64,000 nt of DNA from Scandinavium hiltneri (GTDB lineage: Bacteria; Pseudomonadota; Gammaproteobacteria; Enterobacterales; Enterobacteriaceae). The notes below the pieces were generated by a model that was not told where the DNA came from, did no database searches, and saw only the letters and a list, made by a program, of their open reading frames with translations. The DNA lies in NCBI RefSeq assembly GCF_024764835.1, contig NZ_JALIGE010000068.1, positions 186,001 to 250,000 on the forward strand, written 5' to 3'. The number at the start of each line of letters is the position of its first letter. Position 1 is the stretch's first letter. Made by a program: the position numbers and the translations under genes. Shown here piece by piece: positions 62,417 through 64,000 of this stretch.

Positions 62417-64000
62417 TTTTATCCTGGTTAAAATATATGAGTGTTGAGCGAACGGCGGATTCCCCGTCCAGTCGACTGAAATAAGTGGCATCCAGCGGCA
62501 CAACCGGGCAGTGATGCTTGATCTCCTCGGTTACCGATTCCCGCATATAAACGATTTGTGGCCCGAGTAATATCAGGTCAGCTTTCGGGTATTCCTCAGC
62601 TAATCGGCCAAAATTGATAGCGTAGATGTTGAGCGTGCAGCCTTTGCCTCGAGCAAAATTGCGCATTTTAGTGGCCATTATTGATGTGGACATTCCTTCA
62701 TTGCACATCAGAATGATGGTTTTATTGTTCAACACAGACAGGTCATGCAGCGGTTCTTCAACTGAGACAGGCATATCTTTGCCACTCTCGATCTTGTCTC
62801 TTTCCACCCGACCTATCTCCGCTACCATTTTTTCGTTCTGAGATTTAATCAATGACTTCTCATAAGCCATTAAAAACGGCAGATAAGCAAAAACGCCAAT
62901 AGCAAGCAGGATCAGTTGCAGGAGAACATTGCGAAAATCACCGCCAGATCCTAACCAACCAGAGAGCAATGGCGGCACAGACCACGGGACATAGGCCACT
63001 ATTTTTGAAACCATTCCCCAGGAGGTCGCGAAATACGCAATGATGAAGTTAATTTGCGGATAAATGATAAAGGGGACCATCAGCAGCGGATTATAAAGAA
63101 CCGGAAAACCGAAGATCACCGGTTCATTAATATTAAATAGCCCAGGTGCAATTACGGTACGGGAAAATTTACGATGGCTGGCAAATTTGCTGCGGACAAA
63201 AATCGCCAACAACAATGCCAGGGTGCCTCCGGTTCCACCCATATGGCCGTACAAATCGCGGAATGGCAGCACGATAATGTGCGGAGGCGTTTGCCCACTG
63301 GCAAAAGCCGACATATTTTCCTGCATCGCCACCAGCAGCGGCGGTTCCAGGATAGGGTTAATAATTCCTGAGGGGTGTATCCCTAAAGAAAACAAAAGAT
63401 TGGTTAGTGTCGTTAAGGTCAGAAAACCCGGAAGATTGGTGGTCAAATGTACCAGTGGTGCCTGAATAAGAGTCTGGATGAGGGCCTGAACTTCACTTCC
63501 CGACAGTACATTTACCCCAAAAGCCACCAGTGCAAAAAGCCCGATAGTCAGCATAATAGAAAACATTGACTGAAAAGACTGCACCACCATGGGGGGCACC
63601 TCTTCTCCAAGTCGGATCTGTAAGCGCTGGCTTTTTGAGATCCACAGAAAAATATTTGTGGAAATAATCGCGGTAATAATTGCCAGGAACACGCCACCCG
63701 CGTTGGTATTACTATAAGGTACGACACCCGTTAACGCTATAGCATCGCCGCCTGCAGCTGGAGCTTGCATAATCGTCACTGGCATCAGCACATAAAAGGC
63801 GGCCAGAGCAACCATCGCGGGGATAACCGGCGTCGAGAACCTTTTCTTACTGGCAATATTCCAGGCAATTAATATCACCAGCATCAGCGACAAAATATTC
63901 ATCGTACCATTCAGGATACGGTCTCCGATATTACGCAAACGTAATAACGTTTCGCTCGATAAGAGATCGCTCAATATTCCTTTCGTATCAAGAAAGACAA
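62406..64000 (-). CDS. PTS EIICB, lactose/cellobiose type, 5' end beyond the window
   Basis: At least 530 residues. An EIIC membrane domain (about ten segments, GIHPSGIINPILEPPLL, FNINEPVIFGFPVLYNP) is fused to a C-terminal EIIB domain. The phospho-cysteine is in ILMCNEGMSTS (residue 424 from the TTG at 63974). The TTG at 63974 with AAAGGA is a possible start. However, the frame stays open to the edge and the extra FLDTKGILSDLL looks like the normal EIIC N-terminus, so the true start is probably past 64000. EIIA is not in view. It imports and phosphorylates an unknown beta-glycoside or similar sugar. Confidence 0.85.
   Translation of the reverse strand, partial: VFLDTKGILSDLLSSETLLRLRNIGDRILNGTMNILSLMLVILIAWNIASKKRFSTPVIPAMVALAAFYVLMPVTIMQAPAAGGDAIALTGVVPYSNTNAGGVFLAIITAIISTNIFLWISKSQRLQIRLGEEVPPMVVQSFQSMFSIMLTIGLFALVAFGVNVLSGSEVQALIQTLIQAPLVHLTTNLPGFLTLTTLTNLLFSLGIHPSGIINPILEPPLLVAMQENMSAFASGQTPPHIIVLPFRDLYGHMGGTGGTLALLLAIFVRSKFASHRKFSRTVIAPGLFNINEPVIFGFPVLYNPLLMVPFIIYPQINFIIAYFATSWGMVSKIVAYVPWSVPPLLSGWLGSGGDFRNVLLQLILLAIGVFAYLPFLMAYEKSLIKSQNEKMVAEIGRVERDKIESGKDMPVSVEEPLHDLSVLNNKTIILMCNEGMSTSIMATKMRNFARGKGCTLNIYAINFGRLAEEYPKADLILLGPQIVYMRESVTEEIKHHCPVVPLDATYFSRLDGESAVRSTLIYFNQDKNDD

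Noticed and set aside
63972..63974. TTG at 63974 as the definite start of the EIICB gene
   Set aside because: The frame stays open to the window edge and the extra residues look like a normal EIIC N-terminus, so the start is left open.

Overview
The window is chromosomal DNA from an enterobacterium, in the Enterobacter / Lelliottia / Klebsiella / Citrobacter range. The species cannot be fixed from the sequence alone. The core genes match E. coli K-12 proteins nearly end to end: acs-yjcH-actP, yjcE, ghxP, soxRS, ssb-uvrA, yjbR, aphA, tyrB, alr, dnaB, qorA, pspG, dusA, zur, yjbJ, dinF-lexA, dgkA-plsB, ubiCA, malM-lamB-malK, malEFG and psiE. Their order is also that of the E. coli 91-92 minute region. 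Enterobacterial signatures occur between the genes: ERIC elements, REP/BIME palindromes, LexA boxes, a SoxR operator and the SraL small RNA.

Region by region. 1-613 is the end of an IS2-like element abutting the 3' end of fdhF, so fdhF is interrupted. 693-3041 is a secreted family-18 chitinase, lying where E. coli has the nrf genes. 3561-7595 is the acetate operon acs-yjcH-actP. 7630-12240 holds a LrgA/LrgB-type membrane pair, its divergent LysR regulator, and murQP for N-acetylmuramate use without an adjacent murR. 12304-18661 runs yjcE, ghxP, a glutathione S-transferase, sraL, soxR, soxS, a stump of pdeC, and yjcB.

18859-25467 is a five-gene accessory operon between yjcB and ssb. It encodes a LacI-type repressor, a GPH-family sugar symporter, a GH32 fructosidase, a GH91 enzyme of the inulin fructotransferase / difructose-anhydride hydrolase family, and a PfkB-type fructokinase. 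Together these read as a complete cytoplasmic route: import of a difructose anhydride (probably DFA III) or a small fructan, opening to inulobiose, cleavage to fructose, and phosphorylation. This is the clearest little-described pathway in the window.

25531-31732 is core DNA (ssb, uvrA, yjbR, aphA, tyrB). 31943-37038 is a second accessory island, AT-richer and wedged between tyrB and alr. It carries two DUF2589 proteins, a T4-type lysozyme, an exported barnase-fold protein that has lost its catalytic Glu and His, two small holin-like membrane proteins, a NarL/LuxR-type response regulator, and a divergent serine hydrolase with a GWSRG nucleophile elbow. It looks like a regulated lysis or release cassette with cargo, and I know of no description of this combination.

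37089-59655 is core DNA: alr, dnaB, qorA, pspG, dusA, a TraF-like barrel pseudogene, a cupin, zur, yjbJ, dinF, lexA, dgkA, plsB, ubiA, ubiC, the whole mal regulon block and psiE. 59759-64000 is a PTS operon on the minus strand. It encodes a lactose/cellobiose-type EIICB, a Gfo/Idh/MocA oxidoreductase, a TIM-barrel-like protein of unknown function and a GntR/UTRA regulator, and it runs off the right edge.

No rRNA, tRNA or CRISPR array was seen.
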